A DNA stretch of 64,000 bases, taken from assembly GCA_004335835.1 (NCBI GenBank), contig RWJK01001787.1, positions 29,572 to 93,571 on the forward strand. The letters run 5' to 3'. Source of the DNA: Scenedesmus sp. ARA3 (Eukaryota > Chlorophyta > Chlorophyceae > Sphaeropleales > Scenedesmaceae). The notes under the pieces are model-generated. The model was not told the origin of the DNA, ran no database searches, and worked only from the letters and a program-made list of their open reading frames with translations. How positions within the stretch are numbered: the stretch's first letter is position 1; the number at the start of each line of letters is the position of its first letter. Made by a program: the position numbers and the translations under genes. This document shows positions 20,786-32,200 of the stretch, in pieces.

Positions 20786-22503
20786 GCAGGCTTCTGGGAG
20801 GACGTGCTGGAAGGCATCCAACTGCGGCCAGATCAGGAAGCCACACTCTGCCTGGGCTTCCAGCAGTATGTTACAAAGTCCACGCCACTAATACAGCAGA
20901 TGCAGGACCTAGTAAAGCGTATGCAGCAGCTCACAGGGGCCCCTGAGGCCCAAGGTACTGCAGCACAAGAGCTGGCCCTGCCAGTGCAGCAGGTGGTGCA
21001 GGCGATGCTGGTGGACGAGCCAGCAGCAGCAGCAGCAGTGGGCGCGGCAGCCAGTGGGGAAGAAAGCCAGCAGCGGCAGCAGCGGCAGAAGACGCAGCCG
21101 CCGCCGCCGCCGCAGCAGCAGCAGCAGCAGCCACCGCAGCAGCAGCAGCAGCAGCAGCAGGGGTCGATGCCGCCGCCGCCGCAGCGCCAGCAGCAGCAAT
21201 GCAGCAGGGACGTGAGTGAGCTGGTGCGGCTGGCAGGAAAGTGTGACATCCAGGGGAGCGCCAACACAACAGATGGCCGCACGCCAAGCAGCAGCGTTGG
21301 CCCGGCTTGTTTGCCGCCCGCTTGTGGTGGATCAGCCAGCAGCGGCAGCAGCAGCGGCACCAGCACGCAGCAGCAGCAGCAGGCGTGGAGTGAGCCGACG
21401 AGCACGCTGCAGACGATGGAGTCATCCGCTGAGCTTGAGGACATTATGGGTCAGCTGCTGAATCGGGTGATGAAGCTGCGCGAGATGCACAGGCGAGTTT
21501 TTGGTTTTGAAGCTGGGTTTGGGTATCGAAGCGTTGAAGGGCAGCTGCGCAGCAGCAGCAGCAGCCGTAGTGGGTGCAGCAACTGGGTGGTAGGCCACTG
21601 CTGAACAGCGTGATGAAGCTGCGCGAGATGCACAGTGAGGTTCTGGGTTTGAGTAATGAAGGTTGAGTGGAAGTTGCGGAGCGGCAGCAGCCGCAGCTGG
21701 TGCAAACACTGGAGGGGGACGGTTGTGTATTTGGTGCCAAAGAGGTCGCATGTGTATGCATGCAAGCAGGATCGTGATGCAGCTGACGAGGACCACGGAT
21801 TCCGAGACTAAGGTGATACCATACAACACATAACATGCTCCACTGAGATACCCTTTGCGGGAGAACTTGTGTGGTTGACCGGCTGCTGGCCTCATGTCAA
21901 ACAACAGCGTTGCCAATAGACACACCACACTGCTTGCTGACCACCCTCTGCTGTGCAGTGCGGCTGTGTGTTTGCAGGACTGTTACATGCCTGTTCCTGA
22001 CTGTTACATTCCTGTGCCATGCGGCTGTGTGTTTGCAGGACTGTTACATTCCTGTGGCTCAATACGCTGGACCCAAAGCAGAATGCAGTGTCCGTAGGTG
22101 AGCGACAGCCACTGCTTTTCTCCAGCTGCTGCTGGGGTAGCTGCCATGGTGCTGCCAGCAGTGGTTATTGCTGCTGTCAACATGCATTTAACCATGTGAC
22201 GTATAACACCGTGTAACGTGTAAACATTGTGCACATGCCGCTCATGTGTAAAAGCGAAATGCAGTGTCTGTAGGTAAGCAGGAGCCGCTGCTCGAGTAGC
22301 TGCCATGCTGGTGCCAGCAAGCTGCTGCCAGCGATGGCCACTGCTGCTGCTGCTGACACACCTCATGAACATGTAACACAACAGATAACATGCTATGTGT
22401 GTTTGTGCTGTGTGCTGCAGTGCGCTCTTGGCCTTACTGGAGCCGGCCGCTGTCCATCACATCAATCCTGGCCAGAAACAAAGGTGTCGAGTTTGAGGCG
22501 TAG
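18852..22503 (+). CDS. Coiled-coil protein resembling algal bZIP-type regulators
   Basis: Exons: 18852-18971, 19112-19430, 19741-19878, 20344-20409, 20790-21492, 22039-22097, 22421-22503. They total 1488 nt (495 aa) with matching phases. The N-terminus is basic then heptad-like (KKQKQ, then LRQLLGQNQALRQRE), which suggests a leucine zipper. The middle has ELTMRLSHLLTLDP and FWEDVLEGIQLRPDQ, then a long Gln/Ser/Ala-rich linker. The C-terminus reads VTFLWLNTLDPKQNAVSV and VRSWPYWSRPLSI, a pattern I recall from algal bZIP proteins. No complete basic region is visible, so an upstream exon may be missing; the frame is open before 18852. Intron 5 needs a GC donor at 21493. A nuclear regulator is an inference only. 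Confidence 0.55.
19924..19997 (+). repeat. Downstream 3' echo of exon 3 of the bZIP-like gene
   Basis: This repeats GSSLEDEVFKYGEMGMLLHV plus the donor. It lies 45 bases after the intact exon and after a short (TA)n tract. Confidence 0.88.
20245..20283 (+). repeat. Upstream 5' echo of exon 4 of the bZIP-like gene
   Basis: This copies the acceptor and DRSNLELAVLNL start; the intact exon is at 20344. Confidence 0.85.
20489..20522 (+). repeat. Downstream 3' echo of exon 4 of the bZIP-like gene
   Basis: This repeats the exon end (RQEPPPG) and donor region 80 bases after the intact exon ends at 20409. Confidence 0.82.
21602..21645 (+). repeat. Downstream 3' echo of exon 5 of the bZIP-like gene
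   Basis: This repeats the VMKLREMH codons. Here the exon end is followed by GTGAGG, whereas the intact copy is followed by GCGAGT, so the echo has the more canonical donor. Confidence 0.75.
21961..22275 (+). repeat. Echoes on both sides of exon 6 of the bZIP-like gene
   Basis: A unit starting GCGGCTGTGTGTTTGCAG occurs at 21961 and again at 22021, 60 bases apart; the second leads into the intact exon at 22039. Downstream, 22257-22275 repeats the exon end (AATGCAGTGTC) with its GTAAG donor. Confidence 0.78.
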
Positions 22504-25439
22504 CCACACCTGTGCAGCTGCACGGATGCGTTTGAAAGGTGTTATATAACATGTTGGTTGGAAATGGGTGTGCGTGCATTGTCATTGGCAGCAGCGATTG
22601 TCCGTCCTGGCAAGGTAAACCAGCGCTGTTAATGGGGTTAACGGCTGTGCCCTGCGCGGGTGCATGCTCGAAGTCTTGAAAGTGTTATGACGCATCATTT
22701 GATTAGTATTTGAAGTGTTATGACACGTTACTTGACGAGCCATGTATGCATGGCATGAAGGGTCCTTCACAGCAGCAGCTGCTGGATGCGCGCCGCATTC
22801 GAACGCATGTATGTTGCCTGGCAAGTGCGCGTTACCCATGTGCTGCATGCACTTAATCGCGCATTTGCCATTGCGCGTTGGCCCCAGGCCAGCTACAGCT
22901 GTGCGCATATGATGCAGATCACTGTGCGCATATGGAGCATTGCATATGATGATGGCGAGGGGGAAAGGCATGTATGCCGTCAGCTGCACTGTGATGGCCA
23001 AGCAGCAGATTGCCGGGTGAGGTTGCATGGCTGCTCCCTCGCCGTTAGCGAAATCAGTCACACCACATGCCCTACTAGTAGGACTGTTTCTGCAGTAGCA
23101 AGCACGTGCTGTTTGTGGGAACTGCTTTGGTTGCTGTGGCAGCTGCTGTACCCAGCACAACACTGTTGCGCATGCTGCTTGCTGTTGCGGATCTCGGTTG
23201 CTAGCAGCCTTGCTGCACCTTGCACGCATACGTATTGCATATCCAACGCTGAGTCAGCAAGCTGCTGTTGTATTAGCAGACGCCTTGCATTGCATACTAA
23301 CACGTACAGCTGCCCATTGCATACACAGCGCAGCAGACGGTGGCTCAAAAGCCCACCTGCTGCCTGCACGCCAAGAGGTGAAACCCGCATTCTTGCGTAC
23401 ATACACTGCAGTTTGCCGCTGAAAGGCCGCTTGCTGAGTCAGCATGGATGCATAAACTCAACTCAGGCAGTAATTTCCCCTGGGTAACGGTTGCAGTGCA
23501 GCGCAAGCATTGTGCAATTTGTTGCTGCCCTGGTGCTGCTGCTGCTGTGCATGCACATGTGCTCATGCATTCGCAGGAATCTGTGTGTACCTGGTTGCTG
23601 ATGCAAATGTCCTCAGGTTACAAACCTGCTCTCAGTGGCATTTGCAGATTGTGTTGTGCCGCGCTATGGCAGGGTAGGCGGTGCATTGCTGGTGCAGCTA
23701 ATCTGCACGAGCCTGCAAAGTATGGCTGCTTCAGCAGCCGCCACTGCATGGCATGTGCTCTGAACAGCATGGTGGTCGGCTGATTGTGGTGCGACGCTAA
23801 GGCAGCATGGACGGTGCATTGCTGGTACACTTGACGTGTGCATGCCAGCAGTAATGCATGTCTGCAGGCGCTGCAGTTTGGCATTGATCTGACTTGCTCT
23901 GAGTGTCAAGCACATGGGAGGTTGCAGCCTAAGGCCATGTCAGTATTGTTGCACACCACTTCTTCTGCAAAAGTACAGGGGTGCACCGGCTGTTCTGTGT
24001 TACATGTGCAGCATCTCCATGCTAGCTAGCGCAATTTGCCATTGCCTTTCTGTGTGGGCTTTTGGAACTCGGCAATGCCTGACATTGCTGCAGCACTGGC
24101 ACTGCTGCGCTGTCCATGTAGGCAGTTTCCACGTGGTAGGATTGTTCATTTACGTAGGCAATGCTATTTATGTATGCCAGTGCTTCTGCCAGCTAGTGCC
24201 ACGTCTTTGCAATGCATAGTAGCACAGTGCATGCAGCATCACACCACGGTACATGCATACATTACATTACATTGCATGCTCCACTCAACGAGGAGTGGGA
24301 ACCCCAGTCAGGAGCCAACCATGTCGCAAGCGGCCAGCTGCCAAGCATGCGCCTTGAATCGTCGAACTTTGAAGGGAGTTGCAGAAGACTGGTGACATGT
24401 TGATTTGAGGGTACCACCTGCGGGCATGCAGTATCTACTAGGCAGCAACACGTGTTGGTGTTTGCAAATGTGGCAAGCGCGGGTCGTTAAATCGACAGTG
24501 TCTCGTGCTTGTGGGCTGTGCTGCGCTTCGTTGCTGCATCCATGCATGCATGTGGATGCCTGGCCTACGAGTTCCTGCAAGCGGCATTCAGCCTCCTTCT
24601 TCAGAATGTTCTATAGAGTTTGGGGTGCTGCCAGCCGGGCTGTGCCCAGTTTAGGGTTTGGGTTGAAATTGGCGGCGCGTGTGCCCATGCAAATGCAGCT
24701 GCATGGTGGCCACATGACGGCGCGGTTCGATGTCAAGCAATTGAAACAGGTTTGGTTGCTGTATCTGCGGCACTGCACAGACTGCCGTGTGCCTCCTGGA
24801 TAGCTGCCTTCTGAAGCTGCGGAGCTGTGGGTGTGTCCTTCAACGTTTGGGGGGTGAACAGCTTGTTATTTCTTGTGGGTGCTGACCTCGTTGGGTTTGA
24901 AGCTACTGAGCAGTGCATGCACCAGCTTAGTAGCTGCTGAGCAGCCAAGCTGGATTCATATTTGTTCTGCCCACGTTTGCAGTAACAAGGGTTGATTTGC
25001 CATGATGGTACGCTGCTCTACCAGCATGGCTGTTCAGCCGTTGCGGCCTCATCACAGTTGGTTGAATCAGTGGTGTGGCGCAACTCACGCGAAGCGGCCT
25101 GTGCCACGTCATCATCATCATGACGCCGCGGCGTGCTGAGCCGCAGGGCCGAGGTCCAAGGTCCAGGCCGCTGTCGCTATCGCGCCCACCACCCCTCCCC
25201 CCTCTCCCTCTGCTCTAACATAGCGATAATCATGTTACCAGACAGCCATAGCAACGCAATCGCCATCGGCCCCAGCTCAGCCTGGGAAGCACCACATGGC
25301 GAGTGCAGCCGCAGTGCCGGCTGCTGCACCAATCTCTTGCAAATGATAGCACCCGAGCTGCCGATGCGGCAGCCTCCTACAGCACAGCGCCAATCTGCCC
25401 GAGCTTGACCTGTTATAACAGTAATGTCATAACACCGCC
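22504..25439. other. Intergenic stretch between convergent genes
   Basis: The bZIP-like gene and SEC6 converge here. No gene is supported. Small direct repeats are present (TTGAAGTGTTATGAC near 22675-22725, CGGTGCATTGCTGGT near 23680 and 23812). An open frame around 24600-24800 shows no family I recognise. The region probably contains both 3' UTRs. Confidence 0.4.
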
Positions 25440-28438
25440 CTACCGCCCCCAGAACTTCCAACCCTTTCCGCTGCCATCCCCAGCCTGACCCAGCCCTGCT
25501 GCCCCTGGCACCACACCGCCTGCTGCTGCTCCTGCTGCTGCCGTGCTGCCCTGCTGCTGCTTCCTCAGAGCTTTGGCGTACAGCTCCCTGCACTGCAGCG
25601 CCAGGTCATTCAGCTGCGCCTTGCTCAGCCCAGGCCTGCAGCAGCAGCAGCAGCAGCAGCAGCTGTGTTTGAGCATTTCGTGCAGTGCTGAGCAGCGCCA
25701 GCAGTGAAAGACGCCTTGCTGGTGCTGCTGGTGCCGCGAGCCTGCGCAGGCACACACACTCTGCAGCAGCACTCTCAGGTGGACTGCCAGTCCAATTGAA
25801 GAGCATGGGTGTGCTACTGCACGAGCTTGTGACGAGCTAATGCAGCAGTGACGAAACAGCAGCAGCAGCACCACCAAGCAACACGTCCAACAACACACCG
25901 CACCTGCTGGCCAGCAGCTTTTCCACCATGGCAGGCGTGATGGCAGGGTTCAGCTCCAGCACAGCCAGTACCCCGCCACGATGCCCTCAGGCTCACTGCT
26001 GTGTAGCCAACTCCCGCAAGCCGCTGATTGAGCAAAATTGCACGACAATTGATACATCAAAGCAGCGCACAACAGCAAAACCCCAGTCCAACACCAGCCC
26101 TAGTACCAGCACGGCCCTGTACCCTGCCAGGATGCCCTCCGGCTCACTGCTGTCCAGCAGCTCCCTGAGACCACTGACTGATTGAGCAAAAACGGGTCAC
26201 ACAACACGCTGTAAAACACGTAATGAAGCAGCAAATTCACCAGTCGATCAAACACAAACAGATACACAGCCGCAGTGCGCACCTGCTAGCCAGCAGCTTT
26301 TCAACCATGGCAGGAGTGATGGCGGGGTTCAGCTCCAGCACCCTGCCAGGATGCCCTCAGCAGCAGCACAACTCACGCACAAGCATACACCTCAAGGCAC
26401 ACGAAGAAACCCTTTGCAAACCGTCAACAGGCCGATGTTGTTGTGAGGCAACACGCACCTGCTAGCCAGAAGCTTTTCCACCATGGCCGGAGTGATGGCG
26501 GGGTTGAGCTCCAGCACCGCTCTGTACCCCGCCAGGATGCCCTCAGGTTCGCTGCTGTCCAGCAGCTCCCGCAGGCCTGCCAGCTGCGTGACGCGCCGCA
26601 TGAGGCGGTCACGGGGCACAAACGGCTCGAAGAACAGCTGCATGATGGGCGGGCAGGTGTGGTGTGCGGGTGTGAGAGCACGGGCAGCGTGAAGCGGCGC
26701 ATGAGGCGGTCACGGGAGCACACAAACAGCTCGAAGAACAACTGCAACAGTGGCAACAAGGAGTGGCGGGCAGGTGTGAGTGCAAGGCCAGCAGGCTGCC
26801 AGCTGAGTTACACGCCGCATCAGCCGGCCACGAGGGACAAATGGCTCGAAGAACAGCTGCAAAAGTAGCAGAAAGCGGTGGCGGGCAGGTGTGTGAGTGC
26901 ATGGGCAGCATGACACGCCGCATGAGGCGGTCACGAGGGACAAACGGCTCGAAGAACAGCTGCAATGCAGTGTGTGTGAAGAGGTAGGGTTGCAGGTGCA
27001 ACCGGCAGCAGCAGGCAGGCAGCGGGTGAGATGCCGCGCTGAAGGTGCGTTATTGGTCACATCGCGTAGTTTGCAAACAGCTGCTGTGCTTTGATAGCTG
27101 CACAAGGCACCACCCAGGGCCAGGATGCTCCTCACCACCACAGACAGCTGCCTCCAAGTCGTCTGCATAGATACGTGTGTGCTGTAGCGTCAGATTTCAC
27201 CGCACTCAACACTCTGCACTCATTACTCACACTCATACGCAACTCGCAAAGGCTCACCTGCACATCGCGCTCGTCTTGCACCAGCCGCCCCAGCACCAAG
27301 TCATCAGCATCCGCCCCTCCACCACCCCCTGCTGCTGCCGCCGCCGCCGCGCCGCTGCCCATTGCTGCTACTGCTGCCACCGCGCCGCGATCCAGCGACG
27401 CAACGGCCGCGCTGCTGGCGCGGCGCACGTGCTCCTCGAGTACTCCCTCGCACACACGGCGGCAGAAGCCCGGCTCAACAAAAGTGGTGACGTCTTGAAA
27501 GTAGTCTGCAGGGAGGATAGTGGATGCAGTAAGACGTTGTTGAAAAGTCAGCGGGAGAAGTGGCAGCTGCGTGTCTTTTAGCTGACATTTGAGCTGTTGA
27601 GGTACTGGTGTTTAGGCAAGTGCATGAGTGTGCATTGCTAATTCAGCTGTATCAAATCGATGTGATAGCGCACTCTGCAGCTTCAGCAGCATCCATACCA
27701 CGAGTTGTACCAGCAGCGTTGCACATGTTGCTGCAAAACAAGCAGACACACATGCAGCGAGAAGTCGGGCCCAAGCTACTGTATACGCTGCAGCAGCACC
27801 CTCACCACCGATGGTGGCCAGCAGCGTGGCGCAGGTCTTGCCATTCAGCCAGTCTGCGCTGCTGTACATCCGCCTCCACTGCTCAACAATGCCTGCAGTG
27901 CACAGGCAGTGCATGGCAGTACTCAGGCAGTAAATTGGCAGTACACAGTCCGTAAAATGGCAGAGACTGCAGTACATGTAGGGCTGAATGAGTTATAACT
28001 GACCAACAAAACTTGAGGTGCCCAGAGGTGAGCAACACCAACAAAACAACGAAATCATTACACCTGCATGCGCATACATAACCCCAACCATGCATCCCAG
28101 GCCTTGGCCAGCTCCAGGGACAATAACAACAGGCAGGGCGACAGCCAACAACCCTCGTCACGCTCAATATCAATATGCACAATCTACAGCTCAGGCCCCG
28201 CACCTACGTCCGCGTACATCAGCTCCACCAGCCGCTGGCCCCACGCCTTGGCCAGCTCCAGAATCACACACACAAGGCATAGGCATTGCAAGAGCAGATT
28301 TGAAAGCATAATCGGCACCTGCGTCCGCGTACATCAGCTCCACCAGGCGCTGCCCCCATGCTTTTGCCAGCTCCAGGAAGGCTCGGCAGGTGTCCTCAAC
28401 ATCCAACTGAGAGGAAAGGCCCTCATCCAGCAGCGACT

Positions 28439-28475
<37 letters not shown>

Positions 28476-28696
28476 CAGCAGCTATAACATATCATGTTGG
28501 CAAGCTCCAGGAACGCCCGGCAGGTGTCCTCCACATCAAGCCGAGAAGACAAGCCCTCGTCCAAAAGGGACTGATCCACACAGCAGCAGCAGCGGCAGCA
28601 GTATCATATCATGTTGGCCAGCTCTAGGAACGCCCGGCAGGTGTCCTCCACGTCAAGCTGAGAGGAAAGGCCCTCATCCAGAAGGGACTGATCCGG

Positions 28697-28729
<33 letters not shown>

Positions 28730-29197
28730 AAAAGCATCTAGTAATGCAAGCTACAGAGGAGCCTTTGTCCTGCAGCAATTGCAAAAAGCCATAGCAACAC
28801 AGCACACAGCAGCTGCTCCGCAGCAGCAGCAGCACCGCCCAGCCTCCCACCTGCACGTGCTCCGTGAACTCCAAGCTCTGGTTGTAACAGTCCACGCTGT
28901 TATTCAAGAACGACGCCACCATTTCAAACGACAGCTCCGCCGCGCTACCCGCAGCCTTGCCCCCGGCAGCCGCCGCGGCCGCCGTCGCTGCCGCAAGCTT
29001 CGTGTCGCTGCTGCTGCTGCCGCTGACGCCTGCGGGGCCTGCTGCTGCTGCCGCTGCTGCTGCTGCCAGTAGGGCAGAAACGCCGCCTGGTTTCAGCAGC
29101 TCCTGCTGTGCTGCTACAAAGTCCTGCATGAGTTTCAAGGAGCGACTGGCTGCTGCCAGCAGCACTTCCCCTGTGCTGATCTCTTCGAGCACGGACA

Positions 29198-29234
<37 letters not shown>

Positions 29235-32200
29235 GCAGCAGCAGCGGCAGTGTTGAGCTTCAGCGAGCGACTTGCTGCTGCCAGCAGCACTTCCCCTTGT
29301 GCTGATCTCTTCGAGCACGGACACCTGGCAGCAGCATCGGCAGCAGCAGCAGCGGCAGCAGCAGCAGCAGCAGCGGCAGCAGCAGCAGCAGCAGTGTTGA
29401 GCTTCAGGGAGCGACTGGCTGCTGCCAGCAACATTTCTCCTGTGCTGATCTGCTCGAGCACAGACACCTGGCAGCAGCAGCGGCAGCAATGAACACACGC
29501 GGACTGACCCTTCTGCCATTTTCCCATGCCGACAAACTCTGAAATGCGGCATGTGTGTCACACAGAGCAGCAGCCCCAATCAGACATGCACAGTTGAAGC
29601 CTGCTGCAGGGTGCTAATCCCCACCTGCTCATTGAGCATGCAGAAGAAGTCCACAATGCCGGGCGTGTTTCAACAACACCCTGGGCCCCAAAACTCACAA
29701 ACCCTGTTTCTTACAGCTGCCAAACCGCACCTGCTCGTTGAGCATGCGGAAGAAGTCCACCACACCAGGAGTGCGGAGCGTGCCGTCTGTCATCTGCTGC
29801 GGCTGGCCCGCAACGTCCTGCAGGCACGGCACGCAGCAGCAGCAGCAGCAGCAGCAGGAGGCACATGCACAACACTATCAGTACGTTGAACCAAGCCAGG
29901 TGTAACCAGAGTCAGAGGGTCTATCATAGCTGTAACCCAGGCGTCTGCTGTATAGGCGCGCTCGCCAACGACTACCACAGACCTTTGCGCAAGCACAACA
30001 CACCGCACCTGCGCGAGTATGGCCCTGTACCAGGCCGTCATGGTGGCCTCCATGCGGTCCGTGTAGCTGTTGATGAGCAGCGCAAAGCCGGGAGCACTGT
30101 CCAGCGACATTGGCGCAACGGGCAGCCGCACCAGCTCCTGCATAGACAGCAGCCGGCAGCAGGCAGCAACATGAATATGAAAGCAGCGCAAAGCCGGGAG
30201 CGCTGTCTTGAGACATTGGGGCGACATGCAGGCGCACCAGCTCCTGCATATGTGCAGCAGGGTTTTGCAAGTGAGAAGTGCACAGCAGCTGTTGATGAGC
30301 AGCGCGGAGCCAAGGGCGCTACCTGAAAGCAGCGGCGCGACAGGCAGACGCACCAGCTTTACACAGCAACTGTCAATGAGCAGCGCGGGAGCAGCTGCAT
30401 AGGAATCCCAACTGATCTGCAGCACACTTGCACATCCCCCTCACCTCCTGTACTCCCAGCCCCCGCAGCGTCTGCTGGTAGCCGCACACCCACTGCATCA
30501 GCCGCAAGGCAACATCAGCGCAATCCCTATGTTGCAGCATCCTGCACTCATGTGCAACCCCTCACCTCCTGTACTCCCAGTCCTCGCAGCGTCTGCTGGT
30601 AGCCGCACACCCACTGCATCAGCGACATCAGCAGGGCAGCAGCGCAGGCGACCACGTGCTTCCGCATGCATCCACTAGATTCCACCTGCACTCCTGCGCT
30701 GCCTCACCTCCTGGACTCCCAGCCCCCGCAGCGTCTGCTGGTAGCCGCACACCCACTGCATCAGCCGCAGCTGCCCCGCAGTGGACAGCGCCTGCGACAC
30801 CTGGCCCACAGTGTCCATGGCCTGGCAGCAGCAGCGGCAGCAGCAGCAGCAGCAGGAGCAGATTCATTAAAAAATCAGCAGGTTGAGCAAGATCCAGCAG
30901 AGCGCTACATGCAGTTCCTGAGGTCCAAAAAGCATTTGTACAGCGGTCTGCCACCACATGCAAGCATCTAAGCTTCAGTTGTGTGTGCATTACGTGAGGC
31001 TGTTGTCATCATGCAAAGCTGCAGGCCGCATCTGCGCAAACGGCACGTGGTACATCTGGAAGATGATGTCGAAGATGTGGATCCCATAGCTATGCTAATA
31101 TGACACTGGCAGAAATGGATGCAGAACTCAGCAGCGGTGGGTGGCAAAAGCAGCCAGCAGCCAGGTTCAAACTGCACTGTTTCTCCCCATCTCCCCAGCA
31201 GTGCACCATGTTTTCAACTTCATCATGTTGCCAGTCAAAGAGCTCCATAAACCAACTCAAACAGATCAGTCGATGCTGTGATGCGCACCTGCGCGAACTG
31301 CACGTGGTACATCTGGAAGATGATGTCGAAGATGTTGTAGTGCGGCGGGAAGCACGGAGACACGTAGTCATAAGCCTCCGCCAGCTCGGCTTCCAGCGCC
31401 CCAAAACCCTGCGGTTGTAACACAACATGTAACATGTTGCGCGTAAATGAGTCAAGGTTTACGTATTGCCCTGTTCTTGGTGAACATGGCGACACGTAGT
31501 CGTACGCCTCCGCAAGCTCAGCCTCAAGCGCCCCAAAACCCTGCCAAAGAAACAATCATAATCTGTTACATGGTTTCAGGGTTGACAGGTGCCAAGGCTG
31601 TCAAGAAGTGCAGGCTAGTTGGGTGATGTCGCCCAAAGCACACACAAATCAGAAAGCGATGAGCAGACCTAGCACCCCCCATGCACGCACTTGCAGCACA
31701 GACTAGATGCGCACGACCTGCAGTCAGCGCCAGTGAAGGCAGCCTTCTGCACGAGCCCTGAGTTTGTTTGCCTGCAGCACACACTGCACAGCTGTTGCTG
31801 CGGCTGCTGCTGCTGTTGCTGCTGCTGCCGCTGCTGCCGTCTCACCCCCAGCAGCGTCTCCAGCCACATGTCCTCATCAAACATGTCCTCCTCGCGGATC
31901 TGCAGGCAGATTGTACATGCAGGATGAGATTGTGGGTGATTATCCAAAGGACTTTATATGGGCGCTAGATGTAGAGGAGACATCATTTTATCAATAATGT
32001 CCTCGTCGCGGATCTGCGGGTGCATGCAGAAGCAGCAGGAACTCACGCATCTGAAGGATACTTTCAACAGTTGTGGATCAGCACATACATATCTCTTGGG
32101 CCATGTCCTCTTTGCTGGTGTGAAAGTGCTTGCAGAATTAGCAAAAGGTTGCAGCACACACACCAGTCAGCAGCTGAAGCAAGGGTGTGTGCGCAACAGC

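Noticed and set aside
20833..21444. 203-codon minus-strand frame opposite the bZIP-like exon 5
   Set aside because: It is the antisense shadow of the Gln/Ser-rich linker; CAG runs read as Cys, Ala or Leu on the other strand.
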